In this document: positions 27,490 through 35,312 of the stretch, piece by piece
Layout: every line of letters begins with the position of its first letter
Numbering within the stretch: position 1 is the stretch's first letter
NCBI RefSeq assembly: GCF_001854885.1
Contig: NZ_MDDV01000005.1
Location: forward strand, 143,586-190,274
Length of the DNA stretch: 46,689 bases
Direction of reading: 5' to 3'
Source of the DNA: Ensifer sp. LCM 4579
GTDB lineage: Bacteria > Pseudomonadota > Alphaproteobacteria > Rhizobiales > Rhizobiaceae
Notes under the pieces: generated by a model
Told to the model about the DNA's origin: nothing
The model's input: only the letters and a program-made list of their open reading frames with translations
Databases searched by the model: none
Translations under genes and position numbers: made by a program

Positions 27490-28238
27490 GCGACGGCCGC
27501 GTACTTCTCGTGACCGGCGGCAGCCGCGGCATTGGGGCGGCCGTGTGTCTTGCGGCCGCAGCCGAAGGCTGGCGGGTCGCGGTCAACTACGCGGCGAACG
27601 TCCAGGCGGCGGAGGATATCGTCGGCCGCATTTCCGCAAGCGGCGGCTTTGCGATTGCGGTTCAGGGCGACGTCGGCACGGAAGGCGGGGTGCGGGCAAT
27701 CTTTGCTGCGGTCGACGCGGCTTTCGGCCGGCTCGACGGCCTCGTCAACAATGCCGGCATCGTCGGTCCCCCGCAGCGGATCGACGAGATTTCGCCCGAG
27801 CGGCTGGAGCGGATGTTCCGCGTCAACGTGACCGGCGCCATCCGCTGCTCCGCCGAGGCGGTGCTTCGCCTGTCGACGCGTCGCGGCGGGCGCGGCGGTT
27901 CGATCGTCAATCTCTCGTCCGTCGCAGCCGTGCTCGGCGCGCCCGGACAATATGTCGATTACGCGGCTTCGAAGGGGGCGATCGAAAGCTTCACGGTCGG
28001 GCTGGCGCGTGAGGTTGCCGGCGAAGGCATTCGCGTCAACGCCGTTCGCCCCGGCATCATCGACACCGAGATCCACGCCTCGGGCGGTCTGCCCGACCGC
28101 GCCCGGGATCTTGCGCCCTCGATCCCTATGCAGCGTCCCGGCATGGCCAGCGAAGTTGCCGATGCAATTCTCTATCTCCTGTCCGACAAGGCGACTTACG
28201 TGACGGGAGCCATTCTTAATGTCAGTGGCGGCCGGTGA
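27486..28238 (+). CDS. SDR-family oxidoreductase
   Basis: A 250-residue classical short-chain dehydrogenase/reductase. The NAD(P)-binding TGGSRGIG is at residues 10-17, VNNAGIVG at 87-94, catalytic Ser in NLSSVAAV (144 or 145) and the YAASK motif at 159-163 (Tyr159, Lys163). The C-terminal [13 protein letters not shown] and [12 protein letters not shown] are typical of FabG-like members. The basic residues in GGSRG suggest NADP preference. The substrate is unknown. It starts within the stop of the secreted-protein gene and ends 26 bp before lpd, so it is in one run with lpd. Confidence 0.92.
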   Translation: MSDGRVLLVTGGSRGIGAAVCLAAAAEGWRVAVNYAANVQAAEDIVGRISASGGFAIAVQGDVGTEGGVRAIFAAVDAAFGRLDGLVNNAGIVGPPQRIDEISPERLERMFRVNVTGAIRCSAEAVLRLSTRRGGRGGSIVNLSSVAAVLGAPGQYVDYAASKGAIESFTVGLAREVAGEGIRVNAVRPGIIDTEIHASGGLPDRARDLAPSIPMQRPGMASEVADAILYLLSDKATYVTGAILNVSGGR

Positions 28239-28264
28239 CCGCCCCTCCCAAGAAGGATTATCAA

Positions 28265-29671
28265 ATGGCTTATGATCTCATCGTAATCGGAAGCGGTCCG
28301 GGGGGCTATGTTTGCGCCATCAAGGCGGCGCAGCTCGGCATGAAGGTCGCCGTGATCGAAAAGCGCAGCACCTATGGCGGCACCTGCCTCAATGTCGGCT
28401 GCATCCCCTCCAAGGCGCTGCTGCACGCTTCCGAGATGTTCCACCACGCCGCGCACGGCCTCGATGCGCTGGGCGTGGAGGTCGCAAGTCCGACGCTCAA
28501 TCTCAAGAAGATGATGGCGCACAAGGACGCAACGGTTAAGGCGAATGTCGACGGCGTCTCTTTCCTCTTCAAGAAGAACAAGATCGACGGTTTTCAGGGT
28601 CTGGGCAAGGTTCTGGGTCAAGGCAAGGTATCCGTCAGCAAAGACGATGGCGATGAGCAGATCCTGGAGGCGAAAAATATCGTTATCGCCGCGGGGTCCG
28701 ACGTTGCCGGCATCCCGGGCGTCGATCTCGAGTTCGACGAGAAGGTGATCGTCTCCTCGACCGGTGCTTTGGAACTGGAGAAGGTGCCGGCCAGCATGAT
28801 CGTCGTCGGCGGCGGCGTCATCGGCCTCGAACTCGGCTCGGTCTGGGCGCGTCTCGGCGCCAAAGTGACCGTTGTCGAGTTCCTGGATACGATCCTCGGC
28901 GGCATGGATGGCGAGGTCGCCAAGCAGCTTCAGCGGATGCTGACGAAGCAGGGGCTGGACTTCAAGCTCGGCGCCAAGGTGACCGGTGTCGAGAAGTCGG
29001 ACAACGGCGCCAAGGTAACGTTCGAGCCGGTCAAGGGCGGCGAGGTGACCACGCTCGAAGCGGATGTCGTGCTGGTCGCGACCGGCCGCAAACCGTGCTC
29101 GGAAAACATGGGTTTGGCCAAGGCGGGCGTCGTCCTCGACAGCCGCGGCCGGATCGAGATCGATCATCATTTCCAGACGAGCGTCACCGGCGTCTATGCG
29201 ATCGGCGACGTGGTGCGCGGCCCGATGCTCGCCCACAAGGCCGAAGACGAAGGCGTGGCGGTGGCCGAGATCATTGCCGGACAGGCCGGTCACGTGAATT
29301 ATGATGTGATCCCGGGCGTCGTCTACACCCAGCCGGAGGTCGCTTCCGTCGGCAAGACGGAAGAGGAACTGAAGGCAGCGGGCGTCGCCTACAAGGTCGG
29401 AAAGTTCCCCTTCACCGCCAACGGCCGCGCCCGCGCCATGCTTCAGACGGACGGCTTCGTGAAGATCCTCGCCGACAAGGAAACCGACCGCGTGCTCGGC
29501 GGCCATATCGTCGGCTTCGGCGCCGGCGAAATGATCCACGAGATCGCCGTGCTGATGGAGTTCGGCGGCTCGTCGGAAGATCTCGGCCGTACCTGCCATG
29601 CGCATCCGACCATGTCGGAAGCGGTCAAGGAAGCGGCGCTCGCGACCTTCGCCAAACCAATCCACATGTGA
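28265..29671 (+). CDS. lpd: Dihydrolipoyl dehydrogenase (E3)
   Basis: A 468-residue flavoprotein that reoxidises dihydrolipoamide of the 2-oxoacid dehydrogenase E2 with NAD. FAD-binding [19 protein letters not shown] is near residues 7-25, and the redox disulfide is in [13 protein letters not shown] (Cys41 and Cys46). The NAD-binding [19 protein letters not shown] is near 179-197. [13 protein letters not shown] and the C-terminal HPTMSEA (His447, Glu452, the proton-relay pair) complete the enzyme. The ATG at 28265 has AAGAAGGA 8-9 bases upstream. Its place after sucB suggests it serves the 2-oxoglutarate dehydrogenase complex, although three unrelated genes lie between. Confidence 0.96.
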   Translation: MAYDLIVIGSGPGGYVCAIKAAQLGMKVAVIEKRSTYGGTCLNVGCIPSKALLHASEMFHHAAHGLDALGVEVASPTLNLKKMMAHKDATVKANVDGVSFLFKKNKIDGFQGLGKVLGQGKVSVSKDDGDEQILEAKNIVIAAGSDVAGIPGVDLEFDEKVIVSSTGALELEKVPASMIVVGGGVIGLELGSVWARLGAKVTVVEFLDTILGGMDGEVAKQLQRMLTKQGLDFKLGAKVTGVEKSDNGAKVTFEPVKGGEVTTLEADVVLVATGRKPCSENMGLAKAGVVLDSRGRIEIDHHFQTSVTGVYAIGDVVRGPMLAHKAEDEGVAVAEIIAGQAGHVNYDVIPGVVYTQPEVASVGKTEEELKAAGVAYKVGKFPFTANGRARAMLQTDGFVKILADKETDRVLGGHIVGFGAGEMIHEIAVLMEFGGSSEDLGRTCHAHPTMSEAVKEAALATFAKPIHM

Positions 29672-29673
29672 TG

Positions 29674-29726
29674 CGACCGCATCGCCCCGAAAGGCGGAGC
29701 CGATTTTCCGAAAGCACCGTAGCGCC
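29674..29726 (-). repeat. Degenerate half of the RIME-like element
   Basis: CCGCATCGCCCCGAAAGGC, then CCGATTTTCCGAAAGC and GTAGCGCC. It aligns with the reverse complement of the second palindrome of the element at 3962-4061 over about 50 bp, with several mismatches. It starts 3 bp after the lpd stop. Confidence 0.5.
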
Positions 29727-29780
29727 AGCCCTCGAGGGCCGCGGCGCACGTGACGATCGGTCTCATGTGACAATCGGCCG

Positions 29781-29803
29781 GGGGGCTGCGACAAGCGGCC
29801 CCC
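29781..29803 (+). terminator. Possible lpd terminator hairpin
   Basis: A 9-bp stem (GGGGGCTGC with GCGGCCCCC, one T-G pair) and a GACAA loop. It is followed by TGCCTTCGTG without a real T-run, so termination would be weak or factor-assisted. Confidence 0.4.
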
Positions 29804-29894
29804 TGCCTTCGTGCCCCGATCGGGCGCAATCATGAACACGCCACCGCAGCCATAGTCCTCTCGAAAGGCCTGGCGCGAAGGAGGATTGGTGTTC

Positions 29895-30368
29895 ATGAGA
29901 CCGCGAAGCGTAGCCGCCCGCCTGCCGAATGCATGCTTGCCCGGAGCCGACTGGGCCGATTGCCACGAACTTCTCTTTTTCGGCGAGCGCATGAGCGCGC
30001 TCGAGGCGGCAAGGCGGACGCTCGGCAGCGCACCTCGCTGGGTTCGAAATTTGCTGGGATTGCGCAATCGGCTGACGTTGCCCCTCGGTCTCAAGGCCAC
30101 GGCACCCGCCGCGGATTCAGGCCTGATCGGCGCCTTCTCGGTCGTGCGCGATAGCGAGCATGAGACCGTTCTTGGCTTCGACGACCGCCATCTGGATTTC
30201 CGTTTCGTCGTCAAGGTGCGTGACGGACCGGCGGAGAGCCAGGTCATCGGCATCACGACGCTGGTGCGCCGCAGAAACCTGTTCGGCTATCTCTATCTTG
30301 CGGCCGTGACGCCCTTTCACAAGGCGATCGTTCCCGCACTGCTTGCCGAACTGAATGCGCGGCGATAA
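29895..30368 (+). CDS. DUF2867-like protein
   Basis: A 157-residue protein resembling DUF2867 proteins, a SRPBCC-like family of unknown activity. Supporting segments are DWADCHELLFFGERMSALEAARRTLG (about 20-45, in two parts), GLIGAFSVVRDSEHETVLGF (about 78-97) and FRFVVKVRDG, followed by LYLAAVTPFHKAIVPALL near the end, which is characteristic of the family. Starts TTG (29886), GTG (29889) and ATG (29895) are in frame, and GGAGG at 29880-29884 best fits the ATG. No signal peptide. It is convergent with the TraB/GumN gene, 4 bp apart. No function is proposed. Confidence 0.75.
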   Translation: MRPRSVAARLPNACLPGADWADCHELLFFGERMSALEAARRTLGSAPRWVRNLLGLRNRLTLPLGLKATAPAADSGLIGAFSVVRDSEHETVLGFDDRHLDFRFVVKVRDGPAESQVIGITTLVRRRNLFGYLYLAAVTPFHKAIVPALLAELNARR

Positions 30369-30372
30369 GCGA

Positions 30373-31452
30373 TCAATCGATCGGAGTGACAGTGAAACCC
30401 TGCCGGCGCAAGAGTTCGATGAGGCCATCCTTGCCCGGAAGATGCAGCGCACCCACTGCCATGAAGGCGCTGCCCTCCTTCAGAATCGGCTCGGCCCGGG
30501 CTGCCATCGTCCTGTTGCGGTCGATGATGATCCGCTGTTCGAAATCGGCATAGCCGAGATCGTGGGGCGATACTTCCGCCGAGACGGCCTTCATCATCGG
30601 CATGATCATGCCGGTGTCGCCGGTGAGGTAGAGGTCGGTCGTCGTCGTCAGGACGTCATCGATCGTCCGACCGAGCGCGAGCGTATCGATCAGGGCCTGA
30701 AGATGCCATTCGACGGGAAGCGAGTCCATGGCCGAGAGCTGTTCGACCAGCGTCTCCAGGCCCTTCAAGCGCTTGCCTCGGCGGACGGCATCTTCGGCGA
30801 GCTTCTTGTCGAGGAAGGAGGCGCCGGACGCCTTGCGGCTGAACTCGCAGGCCGGCAGCGCCACGAAGCTTGCAATCATCCACGGCTTCATTTTCGAGAC
30901 CAGCGGCAGGGGAATGCCGCGCGCCTTGAGGCCGGCCTCGAGGCGCTCCCGATCCTGCGGCTCGAGGAAATCGTTGATCGTCCTGTTGTCGGCGAACATG
31001 GTGAGGTCGGGCCGCATCAGGATAGCGGCGCTGGCTTTCCTCTCGTCGATGATCTCGTCCGATTCGACGATCACGGTGGCGGCCGCTGCAAAGGCCTCGG
31101 CGGCGCCCGCGGGCATGGCCAGAACGCGCGGATCGGTCACGTGCATGGTGCCGAGCAGGAAGGAAGGGGCCAAGCCGCCGCCTTCGATCTTCCAGAGCAG
31201 GCCCTTTCCGTTAGGCACGGCAGCGGCTTCCTCGCGCAGGGCTGCGAACCGGGCAGGATCGGATTGTTCCAGACCCGCCAGGATATTGCTGCCGGCGCAC
31301 TCCAGCTCTTGCGCGGCGCGGGCCTGCGAAAAGGTGAGCAGGGCGAGGATGAGGCTTGCGGCCGTCAGGACGTGAATGAGCGCGATCAGCCAGATGAGGC
31401 CGTCGGCGGCCTTGGCCGCGAGGGTGCGAACGGGTCTGAGCATCGTCGTCAT
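30373..31452 (-). CDS. TraB/GumN family protein
   Basis: A 359-residue member of the TraB/GumN (TIKI-like) family, whose relatives include metalloproteases. One N-terminal hydrophobic stretch (LIWLIALIHVLTAASLILALLTF, split about residues 19-41) can be a signal anchor, so the domain probably faces the periplasm. The two GX2H-type motifs expected of the family are present as LLGTMHV (about residue 100-106) and VGALHLPGKDG near residue 335-345, which would bind the metal. ATG codons at 31452 and 31443 could both start it, with no strong Shine-Dalgarno. Bacterial members lack a clear role. Upstream of the start lie two pairs of short direct repeats with a 13-bp period. Confidence 0.85.
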   Translation of the reverse strand: MTTMLRPVRTLAAKAADGLIWLIALIHVLTAASLILALLTFSQARAAQELECAGSNILAGLEQSDPARFAALREEAAAVPNGKGLLWKIEGGGLAPSFLLGTMHVTDPRVLAMPAGAAEAFAAAATVIVESDEIIDERKASAAILMRPDLTMFADNRTINDFLEPQDRERLEAGLKARGIPLPLVSKMKPWMIASFVALPACEFSRKASGASFLDKKLAEDAVRRGKRLKGLETLVEQLSAMDSLPVEWHLQALIDTLALGRTIDDVLTTTTDLYLTGDTGMIMPMMKAVSAEVSPHDLGYADFEQRIIIDRNRTMAARAEPILKEGSAFMAVGALHLPGKDGLIELLRRQGFTVTPID

Positions 31453-31509
31453 GGCTGTCTGTTCCCGAGTAATAACAAGGAACCCTACGCTCCCCTGGTC
31501 ACAGGACCC

Positions 31510-31571
31510 TTAACGGGCGTGGTTAACGGGCAAGCGCCGGATAATAGGTCCTGACCGCAGGTCCTGACCCT
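31510..31571. repeat. Two pairs of 13-bp-period direct repeats
   Basis: TTAACGGGC occurs at 31510-31518 and 31523-31531, and AGGTCCTGACC at 31546-31556 and 31559-31569. Both pairs have a 13-bp period. They lie in the 218-bp gap between xerC and the TraB/GumN gene. Confidence 0.55.
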
Positions 31572-31670
31572 AACGCATCTTGGCCAGGAGTGCGCCCCGG
31601 TTTTTCGAATAGAGTCGAGAGCGGGCCATAATTCGTTTGCATGTCCCTCGGCCGGGAAGGTTTTTCCGCT

Positions 31671-32618
31671 TCAGGCGCGCGGGTGGGCGCGATCATAGAT
31701 TTCTAGCAGCCGGCTCGAATCGACCCCCGTATAGACCTGCGTCGTCGAGAGGCTGGCATGGCCGAGCAGTTCCTGGATGGTGCGCAGATCCCCACCGCCG
31801 GCAAGCAGGTGCGTCGCGAAGGAGTGGCGGAGCGCATGCGGCGTCGCCGAATCCGGAAGACCGAGAGCGGCACGCAGCTTCTGCATCTCGCGCTGGATGA
31901 TCGCCGGCTGCAGCCTGGCGCCGCGGGCGCCGCGAAAGAGCGGCTCACCGGGGCCGAGGTGATAGGGGCAGAGCTGGCGATAGGCCGCAACCGCTTCGGT
32001 CGCCGCGGCGATGAGTGGGACGATGCGGGTCTTGCCGCCCTTGCCCGCAACGCGCAGCGACGCGGCGCCGGCGATGTCTTCAGGCGACAGCCCGAGCGCT
32101 TCGGATATGCGCAGGCCGCAGCCATAAAGAAGGGTCAACACCGCGGCGTTGCGCGCGGCGATCCAAGGCTCTTCCGCGAGTTGCGCATCCGCCCTCACCA
32201 CTTTCAGCGCTTCGCGATCGGTGAGCGGCTTCGGCAGCAATTTCGGCTGTTTCGGCGAGCGGACGGCAGCAGCGCCTGCGGCGTTGGCGAGGCCATTTCG
32301 TTCGAGGTAGCGCAGGAAGGAGCGCAGACCCGCAAGTCCGCGTCCGAGCGTGCGCGCGCCGGCGCCGCCCTTGCGCCGCTGCGCGAGAAAGCCGCGAAGG
32401 TCGGCAGGACGCAGGCTGCGGATATCGGCGAGCCTGGGAGGGCCGGCGAGGTGCCCCGTCAGGAATGTGAGGAACTGCCGCGTGTCGCGTTCGTATGCCT
32501 CGATCGTCTTCTCCGACAGGCGGCGCTCTCCGGCAAGGCTCGCAAGCCACCGTTGACGCTCCGCCATCACCTCGGGATGGCCTATTACAAGAAGTTCGTT
32601 CATCGTCTGGCCGGTCAT
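31671..32618 (-). CDS. xerC: Tyrosine recombinase XerC
   Basis: A 315-residue XerC that resolves chromosome dimers at dif with XerD. The N-terminal SAM-like domain (about 20-110) has LSEKTIEAYERDTRQFLTFL. The catalytic domain keeps the Arg in YGCGLRISEAL, the Lys in GKGGKTRIVPL, His-x-x-Arg in PHALRHSFATHLL, the next His in LLGHASLSTTQVY and the nucleophile Tyr in that motif, so all active-site residues are present. In-frame starts are ATG at 32636, 32618 and 32603; GGCGGA upstream favours 32618. It lies among housekeeping genes and is the chromosomal copy, not a phage integrase. Confidence 0.93.
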   Translation of the reverse strand: MTGQTMNELLVIGHPEVMAERQRWLASLAGERRLSEKTIEAYERDTRQFLTFLTGHLAGPPRLADIRSLRPADLRGFLAQRRKGGAGARTLGRGLAGLRSFLRYLERNGLANAAGAAAVRSPKQPKLLPKPLTDREALKVVRADAQLAEEPWIAARNAAVLTLLYGCGLRISEALGLSPEDIAGAASLRVAGKGGKTRIVPLIAAATEAVAAYRQLCPYHLGPGEPLFRGARGARLQPAIIQREMQKLRAALGLPDSATPHALRHSFATHLLAGGGDLRTIQELLGHASLSTTQVYTGVDSSRLLEIYDRAHPRA

Positions 32619-32804
32619 GAATGGTCCGCCGAACATGCCATCCGGTACCTTATGTTTTTGCTAACGTCGGCCTGAACATCGGACCCGATCTTTGGAAAGC
32701 GCGATGCGCGGATTCAAAAAATTGCAGCGACCTGTGCGCGTCCGAAAGGGCCGCGGCGCGGCAACATGCATTTTGTTTGATGAGGCACCCTTGGAATCTG
32801 TCAT

Positions 32805-32837
32805 TGTTCGATCATATTGAACTGCGATGTTCGATCA
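32805..32837 (+). promoter_or_regulatory. TGTTCGATCA direct repeat upstream of the acyltransferase
   Basis: Two exact copies of TGTTCGATCA (32805-32814 and 32828-32837), 23 bp start to start. The second ends 18 bp before the ATG. A poor CTTGGA/CATATT pair near 32790-32818 overlaps the first copy. Confidence 0.45.
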
Positions 32838-32855
32838 GCAACAGCGGGTGGGACC

Positions 32856-33776
32856 ATGGCGAGACGTGATTCGGCGAGCGCGCTGGCGCATTTTGCAGAG
32901 GCGATTGCCCTGGTCTCGCAGGGGCAGCCCGGCCATATCGTCGACACGCTGATCGCCGAGCGCGGCCAAAAGATCGCTCATCACCCGCTGTGGCCGGTGA
33001 TGCGGCCGTTCCTCTACACGCTGCTCAACTACCGCAAGGCGATCGAATTCGCCGATTCCGTCGGCAACATGCAGGGCTTCCAGGCCTTTGAGCATGTGAG
33101 CTCGATTCTCTCGCTCGATGTTTGTGTCGACCGGCCGGAGCGAATCCCGGCAAGCGGCGGCTTCCTGCTCGTCAGCAATCATCCGACCGGGATTGCCGAT
33201 GGCATCGCCGTCTTCGACCTTCTCAAGAGCCGCAGACCGGATATGATGTTCTTCGCCAATCGCGATGCCATCCGCGTCAATCCGCGCTTCGTCGAGATGA
33301 TCATCCCGGTCGAGTGGCGGGAGGAGCACAAATCGAAACTCAAGGCGCGTGAGACCCTGCAGGTCACCAACCGGGCGATCGAAGCGGGCAAGGCGACCGT
33401 GCTCTTCCCCTCCGGCCGCATCGCCTATTGGGCGGATGGGCGTCTCAACGAACGTCCGTGGAAAAGTTCGGCGGTGAGCTTTGCGCGCAAATACGGCCTG
33501 CCGATCCTGCCGGTCCACATGAGCGCCCGCAATTCCGGCCTGTTCTACTGGTTCGCCAAATGGTCGACGGAGCTGCGCGACATGACCGTCTTCCACGAGC
33601 TCTTGAACAAGAAGGGCGATCTCTTCGACTTCCGGATCGGCAATCTGATCGCGCCCGAGGCGCTGGAGGGAGATCCGGCGGACGTCACCCGTGCGCTCGA
33701 GCGTCATACGGTGGTCGAGCTCGCGCGGGATAGCGACGCGGTGTTCGCAGTAGCGGGCGGGGCAAGCAAGGCATAG
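32856..33776 (+). CDS. PlsC-like acyltransferase variant
   Basis: A 306-residue protein of the lysophospholipid acyltransferase (PlsC) superfamily. The motif I region is SNHPTGIADG. The usual family pattern is His, four residues, then Asp, but here five residues separate them. Motif III, usually Phe-Pro-Glu-Gly, reads FPSGRIAYW, with Ser in place of Glu. ILPVHMSARNSG resembles motif IV. No N-terminal membrane helix is obvious, and about 90 residues of extra helical sequence precede the domain. Substrates are unknown; an ornithine-lipid or phospholipid remodelling role would be a guess. The ATG at 32856 is chosen because the residues before it overlap the promoter-like direct repeats. Confidence 0.82.
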   Translation: MARRDSASALAHFAEAIALVSQGQPGHIVDTLIAERGQKIAHHPLWPVMRPFLYTLLNYRKAIEFADSVGNMQGFQAFEHVSSILSLDVCVDRPERIPASGGFLLVSNHPTGIADGIAVFDLLKSRRPDMMFFANRDAIRVNPRFVEMIIPVEWREEHKSKLKARETLQVTNRAIEAGKATVLFPSGRIAYWADGRLNERPWKSSAVSFARKYGLPILPVHMSARNSGLFYWFAKWSTELRDMTVFHELLNKKGDLFDFRIGNLIAPEALEGDPADVTRALERHTVVELARDSDAVFAVAGGASKA

Positions 33777-33801
33777 GTTTTTCTTTTCCGATGAGGTATA
33801 G

Positions 33802-33826
33802 TAGTCAAAGGTAATACCTTTGACTA
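33802..33826. promoter_or_regulatory. Operator of the RHH/RelE-ParE module
   Basis: A perfect 12-bp inverted repeat (TAGTCAAAGGTA and its complement) around a single A, 11 bp upstream of the antitoxin ATG. It overlaps a TATAGT box at 33797-33802 that can serve as -10. This is the layout expected for self-repression by a ribbon-helix-helix antitoxin. Confidence 0.75.
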
Positions 33827-33836
33827 TGGAGGCCTC

Positions 33837-34115
33837 ATGGCAACGGCAACATCGATCAAGCTCGATGAGGAGCTGAAGGGGCGTGTGCAGTCTCTCGCTG
33901 CGGTCCGCCGGCGCTCCGCACACTGGATCATGCGCGAGGCCATAGCGCAGTATGTCGAGCGTGAGGAAAAGCGTGAGGCATTCCGACAGGACACGCTCAG
34001 GGCCTGGGAGGAATACCAGGCCACCGGTCTGCACGCCACGGCTGAGGAAGTCGAGGACTGGCTGGCGAACTGGGGCACCGACAACGAGTTGTCCGCCCCC
34101 GTATGCCACAAGTAG
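33837..34115 (+). CDS. Ribbon-helix-helix (CopG-type) antitoxin
   Basis: A 92-residue antitoxin. The N-terminal ATATSIKLDEELKGRVQSLA (residues 2-21) gives the DNA-binding beta strand and first helix, and RRRSAHWIMREAIAQYVERE gives the second helix. The remainder is acidic (AEEVEDWLANWGTDNE) and probably wraps the toxin. It is expected to bind the palindrome just upstream of its own start. GGAGG lies 4 bases before the ATG. It overlaps the toxin start by 13 bases, so the two are translated together. It is an isolated toxin-antitoxin module between the acyltransferase gene and tal. Confidence 0.88.
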   Translation: MATATSIKLDEELKGRVQSLAAVRRRSAHWIMREAIAQYVEREEKREAFRQDTLRAWEEYQATGLHATAEEVEDWLANWGTDNELSAPVCHK

Positions 34116-34387
34116 TCTACGCTCCCGCGGCGTTACGGGATATCGAGCGGCTGCGTATCTTTTTGTGTTCCAAGAACCCCTCCGCTGCGCGAAGGGCAGG
34201 CGACGCTATCATCAAGGGTGTGCGGATCCTCGGCTCGCAGCCCCATATGGGCCGGCCGGTCGAGGATCTACCTGAAAATTACCGGGAATGGGTGATTGAG
34301 TTCGGGGCTTACGTTGTCCGCTATCGGATCGATGACGACGTGGTGACGATCCTCCTCATCCGGCATGGACGCGAAGCTGGGTTCTGA
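34103..34387 (+). CDS. RelE/ParE-family toxin
   Basis: A 94-residue toxin of the RelE/ParE superfamily. The start VVYAPAALRDIERLRIFL (residues 4-21) is the usual ParE-like opening helix. GSQPHMGRPVEDLPENYREW and the C-terminal VRYRIDDDVVTILLIRHGREAGF contain the conserved Arg, Tyr and His-Gly-Arg positions. ParE members poison gyrase and RelE members cut mRNA on the ribosome; sequence alone does not decide here, but the RHH partner is more often seen with ParE. The frame is intact and full length, so the toxin is probably active. It shares a transcript with the antitoxin. Confidence 0.87.
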   Translation: MPQVVYAPAALRDIERLRIFLCSKNPSAARRAGDAIIKGVRILGSQPHMGRPVEDLPENYREWVIEFGAYVVRYRIDDDVVTILLIRHGREAGF

Positions 34388-34430
34388 ACCGGAATTGAGC
34401 CATTCGTCAGGGCGAAAGCGCGATGCGGAG

Positions 34431-34458
34431 GGAAAAAGGCCCCGCACGGCGAGGCCTT
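34431..34458 (-). terminator. Intrinsic terminator of tal
   Basis: Read on the minus strand, AAGGCC and GGCCTT arms, extended past one mismatch by two G-C pairs, fold around a 5-nt loop and end in TTTTT. It is 26 bp after the tal stop. Confidence 0.8.
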
Positions 34459-34483
34459 GGAAATTCTGCTGAGACCGCAGCAA

Positions 34484-35137
34484 TCAGCCGATCTTCTGGC
34501 CGGTCTTGGCCCAGTCTGCCAGGAACATTTCGAGGCCCTTGTCGGTCAGCGGGTGCTTGACGAGCGCCTTCAAGGTTGCCGGCGGCGCGGTGACGACGTC
34601 GGCACCGATCAGAGCGGCTTCCTTGACATGGTTGACCGTGCGCACCGAGGCGGCGAGGATTTCCGTCTCGTAGCCGTAATTGTCGAAGATGTGGCGGATC
34701 TCGCGGATCAGGTCCATGCCGTCGAAGGCGATATCGTCGAGGCGGCCGATGAAGGGCGAGACGAAGGTCGCGCCGGCCTTGGCGGCGAGCAGCGCCTGGT
34801 TGGCCGAGAAGCAGAGCGTGACGTTGGTCTGATGGCCGTCGGAGGTCAGCGCCTTGCAGGCCTTCAGGCCGTCCAGCGTGAGCGGCACCTTGATGCAGAT
34901 ATTGTCGGCGATCTTCGAAAGAGCGGCCGCTTCCTTCATCATCTCGCTATATTCGGTGGCCGTGACTTCCGCCGAAACGGGGCCGTCGACGATCTCGCAG
35001 ATTTCCTTGGTGACTTCGACGATGTCGCGGCCCGACTTCAGGATCAGCGATGGGTTGGTGGTGACGCCGTCGAGCAGGCCGAGATCGTTCAGTTCCCGGA
35101 TTTCCTTCACGTCGGCGGTATCAACGAAAAATTTCAT
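34484..35137 (-). CDS. tal: Transaldolase (short, FSA/TalC-like)
   Basis: A 217-residue single-domain transaldolase of the fructose-6-phosphate-aldolase-like subfamily, shorter than the E. coli TalB type. The opening [15 protein letters not shown] and [13 protein letters not shown] (residues 20-32) are diagnostic. The Schiff-base lysine is Lys83 in [19 protein letters not shown] and ILAASVRT complete the TIM-barrel core. It links the pentose-phosphate pathway to triose and hexose phosphates. It is transcribed towards the toxin-antitoxin pair, with its own terminator between, and is divergent from priA. Confidence 0.94.
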   Translation of the reverse strand: MKFFVDTADVKEIRELNDLGLLDGVTTNPSLILKSGRDIVEVTKEICEIVDGPVSAEVTATEYSEMMKEAAALSKIADNICIKVPLTLDGLKACKALTSDGHQTNVTLCFSANQALLAAKAGATFVSPFIGRLDDIAFDGMDLIREIRHIFDNYGYETEILAASVRTVNHVKEAALIGADVVTAPPATLKALVKHPLTDKGLEMFLADWAKTGQKIG

Positions 35138-35244
35138 GGGAGCCTTCCTTTGGCACTCAGCCGTTCAGGCGCATATCCACTGCCGTAAGAACCATGGCGG
35201 AGATCGCGCGCGTTGAAAGTCGGGTGGAACCGTGACAAACCCTG

Positions 35245-35282
35245 CTATCCACAGGGCAGCGGTTCGCTGCGCGGTTTTCTTT
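35245..35282 (+). other. DnaA-box-like sequence and hairpin before priA
   Basis: CTATCCACA at 35245-35253 differs from the DnaA box TTATCCACA at one base. Directly after it, GCAGCG and CGCTGC (35256-35270) fold around a GTT loop, followed by GCGG and TTTTCTTT, giving a terminator- or attenuator-like unit about 40 bp before the priA start. Confidence 0.4.
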
Positions 35283-35312
35283 ATCTGAAAGCGGTGGCAA
35301 GGTCACGGCAAA

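Noticed and set aside
31510..31531. TTAA-N9-TTAAC as a CtrA site
   Set aside because: The spacing is 9 instead of 7 and it is part of a simple direct repeat.
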